A stretch of DNA of 64,000 bases from Ceriagrion tenellum (lineage: Eukaryota > Arthropoda > Insecta > Odonata > Coenagrionidae), in contig OY720636.1 in the NCBI GenBank assembly GCA_963169105.1, forward strand, positions 92,982,583-93,046,582, in the 5' to 3' direction. The notes under the pieces are model-generated. The model was given only the letters and a program-made list of their open reading frames with translations, was not told the origin of the DNA and searched no databases. Below are positions 21,897 to 34,094 of the stretch, piece after piece. Position 1 is the stretch's first letter, and every line of letters starts with the position of its first letter. The position numbers and the translations under genes are program-made.

Positions 21897-24250
21897 GCCT
21901 TTGCAAACCATTGAAAACTTATAATCAAGGAGTGTAGAGTACTCTATACTCCTTGCTAATAATGCACATATTCTTGAGGAATGAAGATTCGCTAAATACA
22001 GGATTTAAAATGTTCACTTACTCTTTACAACACAAGGTTATTTCACAAAGTTTAAGGGCTGATGCGATGAATGAAATGAGCCGTTTCTATTTTAAATATT
22101 TTCATTAACTTTATTTTACTTAAGAAATTATTTATCTAAGGCAGGATGCAGTAATCACACAGGTCATTTCCTTGAAAACAGCCTCTTATCCCTCATAAAG
22201 AATAATCTCTAAGCAGAAATATATAGCAACCAATAACATATACCTTCCCATGCAAATTATCTGTCAAGAGTAGAAATCCAAATAAACACAACAAATACCA
22301 TGAAATAGAATTGAAACAGAAAAACAACTCGAAGAATTTCATATTTGCGCCAATAACTTCCCATTCACACAATTTCTAAAGGTAAAAAAATCCAAAGAAA
22401 CATGATATAGGTAGGTATTATAGAAAAAACACAAATAAAATTATACATTACCTAGCTCATAATACATCAATATAGGTACCACTAAATTATACCATGAGCA
22501 CATTCTTGCATAGCGACATAAAATATTCAAACCATAGAGTTGACCAACACCCTCACAATGTGAATAGTTACATTCACCAATATTGAGAGCTTGCAAGTTG
22601 CTCCTCTCATGATTAAAAGCTATGAGACAGAAATGGCAGTTAGAGGAAACATCATAGACTCATGCTTCCCATGGTGGTAGCCACACAAGTAACTGAATAG
22701 ATTCGATACACAAATATTTGTTGTATTCATTTCAGTCTCCCTTTAAATGTGTAAATGATCCAACTCAATCCAAGGCTGTTAGTGCCCTACCTCACTTTCA
22801 CACTGAACCACTCACCTGACTCAAAGATGCCAAGAATGATTAAGGGATCAATCAAATAAGGGCCAGAGTAATACTCTATGTATCATCTCATATTCATTCT
22901 TTGTTTCTCACAGCCGGTGACCTAACAACCTCGCTGTCTCTTCCTTGCAATGCTAAATGTACACAAAAAGAGATTAGGCCTCTTGCTGTTCATCACTCCC
23001 AGTAGAATCATCATCACAATGGAGGGGACTTACAGCACACCCAGGGCACAGATGTATCCTTAAATCCCTACTCATTTATACATCCACTGTCAGTCCCCAG
23101 AGCTTCATTTCTAAGTTTAGCACAACTACAGTTCTGAGTCACTCCACTATATGTACTACTGCAAGAAGTACCAAAGCAGAGCTCCAACTGAAGCTGAGTC
23201 CTGTGCACCACTTAATAATGCAGTAGAGTGTAGATTCGGACTTGCAGAAGGGAATGGAAACGTAGGTGAGGAAGAGTAAGGAAAGATAAAATCTCATTCA
23301 CATTCCCAGGCATTATTCCACAGAAGCATATCGCCATCAAATAAAAAATCAATAAATATGGGTATAACACACAATGACCCACACAGTGAGAGCAGGTTTC
23401 AAATCAGAAAAAACTTATAATTTAATGACAACATTCAATGTTTGCACCACGATTTTAGAATGAACTATTGTGAAAGGAATAGCCAAGTTTCTATTCCATA
23501 AATAGGTATGTAAATACTTCTTGTTTATACCAGCAACTTAGCCAGTCAGTGAAATGAGGCCTAGCCCTCTGCCTTGTTGCAATTGTAAGGTTGACGTGTC
23601 TGACCCTCAATTTGAATGAAATACATTGATGACATCCTTAGAATCATTACTGCACACTTGAACACAGGGTCAATCATCTGATTTCATTACAAAGAACATT
23701 GTATATCTATGGCTACTGATTGTATAAAGACAGGATGGAACAGAAGATTTACGGAGAAAAATTGATAAAACATTAATATAGTACCTACCTCCAAATATGA
23801 GTGAAATTAACCAGTACGTGAAATATTACCCAAGTCAAGATTATGGTTTTTACCCACTGACTGGAAAATACTGAGGTTACTAGTTATTTAATTAGGTACC
23901 TATGCTGGCAGATTTTCCACCAGCCCAAATCCAAATTTCTTCTCTTCTTCCATAATCCTCATTCCATCATGCATGCCATGCACTTAAGCTTTGGCTCCCT
24001 CTTTATGTATGCCTGGCGGCTACTAGGCCTATGCAATCAGATTCATGGATAATGTTTTTTGTGGCCGAAAATTAATTTTCAGTTTTGTTGGAGTTAAATT
24101 CAGAGTAACTCACTTTCATGTCTTTTTGTAAAAATAAACATTCAAAATGTAACTGAATTTTGCGAAGGTAAGTCAATAACACCCCCGAAATATGCCATAT
24201 TTTGATGAAAACACAGAACTTAATGTTAAAAAGTAGATTTACATCATCAA
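21897..24250. other. Intergenic DNA, no gene seen
   Basis: No exon-like frame or recognisable element was found in this AT-rich stretch. The only structure noted is a 30-bp near-perfect palindrome at 21926-21955. Confidence 0.4.
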
Positions 24251-24263
24251 TCTAAAAAAAGCT

Positions 24264-26481
24264 ATGTGGCTGAGTGAATCAAAGGTCACTTGCTTACTAG
24301 TCCATAGGGGCATCTTATTCATATCAGTCCATAGAGATACTGATTTTAAAATGTTTGTAAATGAAATGATTGTTATATATAATCCCAGTTTTCCCAAGAA
24401 GAGTAGATCAGTCAAATCTAAAATACCAAAAGTATACTTTTCTAAACACTTGCTGGAAATGAGGAAACAACTTTTATTACTGCATTTCGAATATAAAAAT
24501 AAAAAGGCAGCAGCCTTGAAAACAATGTACTACCATTATAAAAAATTATACAGAACTAGAATATTACAGGAAAAGCTAGAAAATAATGATAGATTTATAG
24601 AGACAACAAATGCAAAGCTGCCTGGCAAGTGATCAAGAGTGTGTGCAATCTACTTCAAAAGCCTACAGAGGTCAACATAGATCCCAATGAGTTTATCAAT
24701 TACTTCATTGAAGGAGTTAAAAAGACCAGAAACAATCTACCCACATCTCCATTAACCTATTTTCAAACAGTAGATAAAACTAACAAGTGTCAGCTTTCAC
24801 AATGGAAACTTGTCCAGCCACAATATGTTATTCATTTAGTCAAAAAACTCAAACCCTCAACCAGTAGGGATAGTTTTGGGTTTTCCAATTACCTTATAAA
24901 ACAAATAGTTGAGCCCTTGGCATTCCTCATTAACAGTTGCCTTTTCCAAGGAAAATTTCCTCAAATATTAAAAATAACTCCCATCCATAAAAAAGGATCT
25001 AAAACAGATCTAGATAACTACAGACCAGTTTCAATAGTGTCAGTTGTCCAAAATTATAGAAACAATAATGAAAAATCAACTAGTGTCGCATTTTGAAACG
25101 AACAATATCTTAACAGCTTGCCAATTTGGCTTTAGACAAGGCAGGTCGACTACACATGCTGTAGAACGCATTAGCTCTAAAATCACTGAAGGATTTGAGA
25201 AGAAAGAATATAAAGCGATGGCGCAATGTGATCTTAGTAAAGCCTTCGACATGGTCCCACACGACATCTTAATGAGTAAGAGTACCATGGAATTAGGGGC
25301 ATGACATTGAATACCTTGTCTAGCTTTTTATCTAGTAGACACCATCAAACTTCTTATAAGAGTAAGCTATCCAATAAAGCTACACTTACATGTGGAGTAC
25401 CTCAAGGATCTGTTCTAGGACCCTTTTTATTCATAGTTTATGTAAATGATCTTCCCAATCATTTAGGGAGAGCATCCATTTTATATGCTGATGACACAAC
25501 ATTAATCACCTCCAACAACGACTAAAATAGAGCATGGCAAACAGCTACTGACATGCTAAACAGAGCTAGCGAATGGTTCATAGGCAATGAATTATTTTTG
25601 AATGAAAATAAGACTTTAAAATTTACCTTTGGACAAAAAGAAACACACAATGCAATCAATTCAGTTAAACTCTCGGGTTTTCACATGGACTGTAGGCTGT
25701 CTTGGGATATTCACATTGATGACTTGTGCAAAAAGATCAGCTGAGTCTTATACCTAATCAGAAAACTGAAACAAATCGTACCTGAGAAAGTGTTGATGAA
25801 TGTTTACCATGCATTTTTCCAAAGTCACATCAGCTATGGTGTAATACTGTGGGGCAATGCTCCCAATACAAAAAAGGTACTCCTACTTCAAAAGAAAGTC
25901 ATGAGAACATTGTATAACTTAAAGTATAATGACCATTGTAAACCTATCTTCAAGCTATCTGGTACTATGACTGTGTACTCTATATATATGAGCTGTTAAA
26001 ATTTGCTAAAGAGAACCAACTAACGATGCAACGACGATGCTGATGCACATACCCACCACACAAAAATGATGTAGATATACCTCTTTGTAGACTAACAAAG
26101 ACCAAAAAAAATTTCAACATAATGTCAAAGAAGGCACTCGATATTCTTCCAACAGATGTCAAATTAAAAAACTATAAGGATTTTAAAATTATAGAAAAAA
26201 ATGGTTGAGCAAGAAATCTTTTTATTCAATTGAAGAATACATGGTGGAGAACTTTCAGGGTCTTTCTGACTAAGTGTTCAAATATTTTAACATGTCCTCT
26301 TTGTACCGATTGTGAATTTGGTACATTATTTTGACGTATATGTATGGTTGTAAATTGACTGTTCTCTTGGTACCAATGGTGAATTTTGTATTTTATTTTT
26401 AGGTATGTGTATGTTTGAAAACTGACGAATCCATTTCGATGTACATCCGGCTAATGATCTAATAAATATTATCATTACCAT
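24264..26481 (+). pseudogene. 5'-truncated non-LTR retrotransposon (CR1/L2/Jockey-like) relic
   Basis: Consecutive frames encode reverse-transcriptase landmarks: a linker with YKKLYRTRI, then HKKGSKTDLDNYRPVSI, FGFRQGRSTTHAV, LSKAFDMVPHDIL, CGVPQGSVLGPFLF, and YADDT with the catalytic Asp pair near 25487. The C-terminal connection follows (SYGVILWGN). The frame is broken by several stops and shifts (for example near 25095, 25304, 25525 and 25744). The upstream endonuclease is absent, so it is a 5'-truncated dead copy. A 3' UTR ends near 26481 with AATAAATATTATCATTACC, the short simple-repeat tail common in such elements. Confidence 0.85.
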
Positions 26482-27130
26482 CTTGAAATCATTTCAACCT
26501 TTGCAATGTAGACCTTATCGCTGTAGACAATTTCAAGGATTGCATTAATACAGGACTGACCTGAATTTTTCCCAGGACAATATAAAATTGACTTTTTATC
26601 ATCTTAAAAGCCGATGGAACAATTTAGAGCCAACAGATATCCAAATAAAAGGTTTATGCAGTTAATTAAATGAGTTTACCTGGCTAATAAAATTCACGGT
26701 TGATTCGTGGTTTCACAGTTAAGTGGCCACCCTGGCATGTGTTTCCTAGTTTTAATTGAATTGAGAACATCTCCAGAAAGGTGCATTCCACCTCATTTTT
26801 ACAGGCAAACAAGCTCAGACCTGTTCACAGTGTTTCAAATCCTTCTCTCTGTTTTCACATGGCCAAGCTAAGCCAAGCCTTTTCTGAAGCTAGTTTAATA
26901 ATAAGTTCCTCTGGAGGCTGAGTCAAGTGTATTTGCCACATCCAAGACAAGCGAATAAAAACATTATAATTTCACCAATGTTTTTAATTGCTCACAACTA
27001 TGGTTTCACATTGGTACAGAAAATTGGAAGATACACTCATTTGATTCTGTCGGGCAACAGTAAAACCAAAGATACAAATTATAGATTATATGTTTCGAAA
27101 CAATGGAAATGTAGTTCCATAGAAGAAAGA
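26482..27130. other. No feature recognised
   Basis: Between two LINE relics. The 68-aa frame at 26927 has no recognisable motif and is not supported. Confidence 0.35.
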
Positions 27131-27209
27131 TGAGAACAAAATGGACGGAGAGAATCACCTATGATGAGGTCCTAATGATAGTTCCAGGGAAAAAAATGTT
27201 CCATGAAAA

Positions 27210-27660
27210 TACTGAAGAGTATATGAGACACTTTTTGGAGCAGAAACATGGAGAGTCAAGAAGAAAGAGGAGAAATATCTAAAGGGTTTTGAAATGTGGC
27301 CAAGGAAAAGAATGGAAAGATTTAAATAGAGTGGTAAAGTGAGCGATGAGGATGAGAAAAGGACTTTTGAGATCAGTAAGAAAGAGGATCAGTAAGAAAG
27401 AGGATGGAACACGTCCTGAGGAAAGATTGTCTGCTGAAAAGAACATTAGTAGGAAAGATCGAGGGAAAGAAGGGGAGAGGAAGAAATAATATGTTGACAG
27501 GTAATATGAATGGAAGGAGTTACGAAGAGCTGAGGGAAGCAGCAAGGGATAGACGAGCATGGAGGGAGCAGTTTAGTTCAAACCTGTCTGTGGACAGATG
27601 CACCTTAGAAGAAGATCAGACACACTTGATGAAGGAATTCTGAGACACACAATTAGAAAA
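27210..27660 (+). pseudogene. 3' end of a second LINE (RTE-like C-terminus) relic
   Basis: Broken frames read FGAETWRVKKKEEKYLKGFE and then EHVLRKDCLLKRTLVGKIEG, followed by SYEELREAARDRRAW. This is the C-terminal tail seen in many arthropod RTE-like endonuclease/reverse-transcriptase proteins. Several frameshifts separate the pieces, and a 15-bp tandem repeat sits near 27378-27400. No catalytic domain is left. Confidence 0.65.
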
Positions 27661-29352
27661 TGACTATGAAAAGGATGATGAATGTGAAGAATAACAAATG
27701 AGATAAATTAATGAGAAAGACAAAGGACGGAATACATCAGGAAAATTATGAAGGATGGAAAAGCACGGGCATCATAAAAGATTACACCAATACGCTGATA
27801 GAGGAATGGGGTGAAGAGCTGTATCAAACTGACATTTATCCTTGATGACCACTGTTGATTGTACATTCAGAAAAGCAACATTAGTGTTTCCTTTTTTATT
27901 CCTTCAAAATGAAAGCATTTTATTGAGTAAGGCAGGGAGTGGTAACTTGCCACAAAAGATTCAAGAACTTAATGTCTTTAAGGATAAGGATATAGAGTCA
28001 CTCTCTCCACTAGAGACAAATATTGAGGCATTGGTAGTAGCTTCAGATAAATATCGGTTTTAAATTTCAGCTGTGGGACTAATAAGTCCATCACTCATTC
28101 AAAAGATAGCAATAGCGACCATCATTCCTGACAAAAAATACTGTAAATTAACAGTTATAATCTGAAATGAGCTAATGTAACATAAAAACTACAGGTAGTT
28201 GACACCATAGAATAATTTAGTCAAATTTATGGTTTACAAACAATGAGACTCTAGATAACTTTCTTACATAGTTTGCTTTTCAATTTCTTATCAAGCCACA
28301 TTCACCAAAGGTGTTACCAGTGTTCTGTGTAGAGTTCCCACACCTCAAATCACATATTACTGCAATAATATGCAAATCATTACACATTTATGCACTTATA
28401 TGTTTATCACAAATGCAACCCAAGTGCTTTATCTTGGTTTGCTTGTCATGGCAAGAGAACAATTCACATGGATTAGATCACATGAAATACTTCACAGGCC
28501 ACCTAAAAAGGTGACACTAGGACTCTGTAGCACACTTAAAACACAATAACTATATATCAATGGAAGACTTGGTGAGCAAACTCAAGATTATTCAATTCCA
28601 AGTGTCATGGCATAAGAGACTTGATGAGCACCATCACAATTATTCCATCTCCAGTATCACGGCATATTTGGTGAATCACAGATATTCCAAAATTCTGTAC
28701 ATGGCCTTGTCTTCCAGCTCTCAGATTTTTTAAGACTAAAATATATTATTCTCCACAGCTTGAAAATACACCAGAGTAATTCAAGAAATAGTGAGAGGCA
28801 CTTAAATGCAAAATCCAATGATTTACGGTGGGTTTTAAAGGTGAGGTAGGGTTTAAAGAGGCAGATGCGAAGTGGCAGGAAACCTTACTCAGGCATAGGC
28901 TTAACCTAACACAAATCACAACTGAACTACTATTTCACAAACACAAGTCAAATATCAAACAAAGTACATACACCTACACATCTCCTCAGGGAACAGGAAA
29001 ACCAGAGAAAATCCCCAAAAAAAATCCATAATTAGAAAAATTCATGTACCCATATATGTTGCTAAGATTGAAGCTCCAAGTCACTGTGACATGTACTACC
29101 AATAAAACTAGCTGAAACATTCCAGGCACACTGGAACCTGGTGGCTTGAAATAACACCATTTTGGTGGTAAATAAAATCCAAAGATAAAAAGACATAATT
29201 AAAACTTACTTCCATTATTTTCATACATACAAATATTTCTCACCAAATCATGCACCACTATCTAGTTATAATCCATGATGAAATACTGTATATCTTCGAG
29301 TATAAGCCAATTCCATAAAAGTCATAGCCTTCTTCTTTGGTAAAAAATAGCA
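27661..29352. other. No gene or element recognised
   Basis: AT-rich non-coding DNA. Short frames at 27842, 28311 and 28828 have no recognisable motif and no splice support. Confidence 0.35.
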
Positions 29353-29471
29353 CTAATATCCATAGGAGAAAACATCAATATGCAAAAAATTACCCAATCT
29401 CCTTGTCTTGTGATTAAAAAAGTGAACCAAGTAAGATCCATCAATGAATATTGAAGCAAAGAGTGATAAAC
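29353..29471 (-). CDS. Possible terminal exon of PGAP2 (uncertain)
   Basis: A good pyrimidine tract and CAAG acceptor precede 29471. The phase fits the donor at 34094, giving 39 codons to a TAG at 29355-29353. However, the encoded tail (after W-G: LSLFASIFIDGSYL) shows only faint similarity to the usual last PGAP2 segment (VYT-FA-EY-V--N--FH-TA). The true exon may be elsewhere or lost. Confidence 0.25.
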
Positions 29472-32400
29472 CTTGAAAAAAGAAAGACACGATTTCAATA
29501 AATTTACTCATTATATCTTAGAGTGCTACAAAATTGGCTGAACAGATATCTACAGCATCATTCGATGTAACTGTCAGTATAATTATGAAATGAGGCAGCA
29601 ACATAACCTTGGTTGATGATAACATCATCATCTGAACCACTTTCCACGGCTATCTCACCAGCACGTACTGCTGGGAGAAAAATGATAGGTTGATGAAGAG
29701 AGATGAGATGCATACGTTTGCAGTGAGAAATGTTGCCATGAAATGAAGTATTACCTCCATTGAGTGATTTCTTAAATGACCATATATCCTTACATGTAGC
29801 ACTTTGATAATATTTACAGGTGATTTTGCAACACCCACTCCAATAAGTCGCCTGTTCTTGACCTCAACAAAGATCAACCATCAGTTCAAATGATTATGAA
29901 AACGATAATTTTTACAAGAAGATGACGATATTTGCAACCATTAAGGAATTTGAAAGAAAGATATAAAATGCACTTCATGAAGCTAGTGGCCAGTCTTGAC
30001 TAACTAGGGTGGCGTTTATTATTAAGCTCAATATTTAATGGCATTTTTATGTAAAAAAACTGAAACTTATCAAATAGTATATTTACAAGCATAAACAGCC
30101 ACAAAATCATAATGGCCGATTGGGAAATTCTAACTTTTTCTGGGTCTATTACATGATATTTCTATAAATAAAGCAATTGTCCTAGTGGAATTCAATAATA
30201 TAGCAAAGCAGAAGTATCTGCTATGGTAGGTCGTAATACAAAACTAAAACCATAAATATCTATTTTTTAGCTAAAATCTCCACAGTTTTAAGTATTAAAG
30301 ATACTTACAGTTTCTTGCAGTTATTTAGCAGAAATATTGACCCTGAAAAGATCACCATGATAACTGACTCAACTATGAGTTGAAAGCAGATTTTCATAGG
30401 CCCATAAAAGGAAGAATTTCTCGACTTATACTCGAGTGTACATGGCAGTAAAATTTTCACACTCCTCACTCACAGCAAATAGTTTCAGTAACCAAATAAT
30501 GAAACCAAGATTACAATCTCTTCATACTTTCGTTGGGAAGAATTGAGAAATAAAAGAGTGACAGAAAATAGTAATAAAATTTTCGCATCGCATTGCATGC
30601 ATAACAGCAGGTTGATATCTGTGCCAGGCTCGGCTCCTTGATTCTATGTTTCAGAGAGATATTGCATCAAAGAACAGAATTTATGATCAAACACCATAGC
30701 ATACAAATGTGTCATTTCTGCTCTGCCACGCTAAGTTGACTGATAATTAAAACTGGAATAAATTAAAACTACCACTGAACTTCAAACCACAATATTTTAC
30801 AATTATCCCGTTTCCTTTGTGTTTCACAAAATCATCCCAATAAAATGCAAGGAAAACGGCCTATGGCACTCTGATATAAGAGTAATTTGTAGAAGATACT
30901 TTGATACGTAGCTCTAAACTTCACTATAACTTTTCATTCTCTCTACATCAAAATTAATATCACAGTAGCCAAAACTGAAGTGAAAAGTAAGACACGTTAG
31001 TAACTGAAATGAAAGTTTAACAAACTAAATATGGCCAAAGTGGCAACTAAACATACTGCAGTTTATGAAGGGAATCTTGCACGATGCTTTGAGCCCAGAT
31101 ATAATTAAATTTCAAAAATGAAAGAACTGAAAAAGGTAAACATTACATCAGAGAAATGTTGTGAGCAAATTTAGGCCTGCATTATCGATAACTTACTTGA
31201 GTCTTAAAAAAATTGGTGGATCCTTCGTAAGAAAGGTCCAGACAGGGTGATAGTAACTGGATACAGACAACATGAAACTTGATAGTATCACCACTGAACC
31301 CACACTGTTATCCAAATATATGTGACCAGTGATGTTCCTTGTCCTAACAGCTGAAAGGGGACTAACTACTTTTTACAGGGAAAATTATTGATCACATAGT
31401 CTGGTATGATTAAAAATTGATCAGCAAGGCATTGCCAAATTTGTATTTACTGAAAGAGGGAAGGTCAATAAAAGGAAATAGTGGTAAAAGCTACACTTTT
31501 AGAGAGGCAAAAATAAAGGTGAATCTATAATAAGAGAATTACATACTTCTAATAGATGGCTCTACATTAAAGAAATTTGTTTGGCAAACAGCAGTGATTA
31601 TTGCAGCTATTCTAATTGTTTGTGCAGAAAATCATTGCTGGGCCACATGCTTTGTCTCCAAGAATCACTCATTTTGGCCACGGCTCACACAACTGGCAAA
31701 TATCATCGAGCCTGAACTTAGCCCTACTGCCTACTATGCATTTTGAGGTTGATTTATAGCACAAGTCAATGATAATTTGCACTAAATCAAAATGAAACAG
31801 GGCCAATGTTCAGTGGTGATACTATCAGGGCCAATGACTTGGGCCCTGACAAGCAGGGGCTACATTATATCTAATTCGTTATACTTTTCTGAGCTCCCCA
31901 AAATTAATTCCACCATCAAACAAGCTTCAGAGGACCTGAATTCCTCACCAACCGCATAAAACCATTGAATAAAATTTAGTCACAACAATTAACAATAAAA
32001 TATACTTAAATTTACATTCAACCAGTGCTAAAATGTAAAAATTAAGCACAGATGCCATACAATATTAACAATACTGGACCAACAACAAAATGTCAACATG
32101 TGAAATACCAGATAGCTAGCATAACAAATCATTTTCTTTGGAATACTGAGTTCAGCGTACACCCTGGCGATCTACACATAGTTGAGTTTAACTCTATATC
32201 TTGGATGTGCTTCATTTTGTTTGCTTAGTAACCATGACATTACTAATACATCAGCTCAATGTAAATCCATATTGATGGAACAGTAAGTGACGGTCATGGA
32301 AGTCCCAATATGCTGTCATGTGAAATGCCATATTGGTCAGGACGACAATGTACTCACAAAATGAAAATGCTGAATACACTGAAAAATAAAGAAAAAATAT

Positions 32401-32710
32401 TAAATACCTCAAAAGACAGTGACATTATAAAATACAGGCTCAGGTATGACGTGGGGAAACCTTTCCAAAATAACAGACACAGCATTTGTATTTTTCCTCT
32501 GATAAAAATTTAATTGACTAGTTTAGATGTTCATCACACCATCTTCAAGTAAAGCTATCAAAATAAAGATTCAAACATATAAAAGAAAATTAGGAGTAGG
32601 AGAGGCCAGAAGGAAATATCAGGACACATTGAGTAAAGGCAAGGGTTGGGAAACAGAAACATTTGTAGGTGGAGGCACGGAAAATCCTTCAGTGGTAGCT
32701 CTTGGGTCTT
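29472..32710. other. No gene recognised; intronic if the terminal PGAP2 exon is correct
   Basis: AT-rich sequence without recognisable coding exons, inverted-repeat elements or arrays. Confidence 0.35.
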
Positions 32711-32722
32711 AGCTACTTTTAA

Positions 32723-32883
32723 CCTTTATCTTCCTTGGTTTTTTCGTAGCCATAAGCCTTGCTGGCCGGGGTTTTTTAAATGTCCACAGCTATTTAAATG
32801 TCCATTCAATGTGCCAAATGAACACACTCGGCACTCTAGGGCCACAATTTTTGTGCCACAGAGACATGCTCGGAAGATAAAGG
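32723..32883. mobile_element. piggyBac-like MITE, about 160 bp
   Basis: Perfect 17-bp inverted ends lie at 32718-32734 and 32872-32888 and include TTAA on both sides. Read as TTAA target duplications plus CCTTTATCTTCC ends, this fits piggyBac-type insertion. No coding capacity. Confidence 0.55.
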
Positions 32884-33199
32884 TTAAACTAAGTTGGACA
32901 TTTATTGTTCATACTTGTTTTCAGTGAATATTTTAGAATATGAGGAGATGAAATATGACATAATTACTCGCCACAGAGACATGCTCGGAAGATAAAGGTT
33001 AAACTAAGTTGGACATTTATTGTTCATATTTGTTTTCAGTGAATATTTTAGAATATGAGGAGATGAAATATGACATAATTACTCACCACAGAGACATGCT
33101 CGGAAGATAAAGGTTAAACTAAGTTGGACATTTATTGTTCATATTTGTTTTCAGTGAATATTTCAGAACATGAGGAGATGAAATATGACATAATTACTT
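32856..33199 (+). repeat. 115-bp tandem repeat, about three copies
   Basis: GAGACATGCTCGGAAGATAA recurs at 32861, 32976 and 33091, each 115 bp apart with only a few differences. Each unit contains the right end of the piggyBac-like MITE plus about 85 bp of its right flank, so the array arose after that insertion. Confidence 0.9.
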
Positions 33200-33278
33200 G
33201 CAATACCATCAAATAAAGCTAAATACATGTTCACTACCAAAGATGCATAAATGGAATTTCAAGAAAAATATATGGTTA

Positions 33279-33608
33279 CTGTAAGTCCTTGGTATACGTC
33301 GGAGATGCATGTTGAAGAAGAGCGACGCAAGTCGAAATGACGTAAAACGGATCCAGATATTCGTGACCACACTAACCCCCCAATAAATCTAGGCATTTAT
33401 TTCAAAAATTTTTGTTGCCTTTATTCAGGAAAAATGAACTTTTCCAGGTAGGATAATTATGTCTCAGTTATCAAAACACGCAAGCATATGCACATTCAGT
33501 CTATTTAATTAGCATTAAACAGGGAAAAATTTTCTGACGACCTTTGCCTGCATGGACATAACATCGAATCAGATGTAAATCGAAACGACGCATACCAAGG
33601 ACTTACTG
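33279..33608. mobile_element. pogo/Tigger-like MITE, 330 bp
   Basis: Inverted ends CTGTAAGTCCTTGGTATACG and the complement of CAGTAAGTCCTTGGTATGCG are flanked by TA (33277-33278, 33609-33610). TA duplication and CAGTAAGTCC-type ends are known from pogo/Tigger elements. The interior has GACGCAAGTCGAAATGACG and no ORF. Confidence 0.7.
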
Positions 33609-34094
33609 TATTTCAACTGATTAAAAAACTTCTGCAGTACATAATTACAAAAGTTGGCTTATTCCTTAGTGCTTTCCTGCATCTTGATTATGGAAATGCA
33701 ATGAAAGAAACTATTATTAACTCTATGAAAAAGGTGAGTGCCTCCCAAACTCCCACATAACATGTAAGAGCATAAAATATCAAGGCATCTATTAACCATT
33801 CGCTCCAGTTTAAGACAAAATTCTTGCTATTATTATAAGTCTCTCTGTTCTATTCAACCAGGATATACATGAAGAGAGAGATGTGATGCCTCAACAGTGA
33901 CAGTACACTTTTTGTAATAATGTCTTTCATTTTTTTGTCATTGGTAATTAATTTGTTATATCAGTTTTGATGTATCCTGTACTTTGAATGTGTCATGACC
34001 TAAAATTCCCAGCCAAGCATGTAAGTTGAACATTTATTACATTGTTTTAAGAACCTTACATTAATATAAGCCTTTAGGTAAAAAATGTACATAC

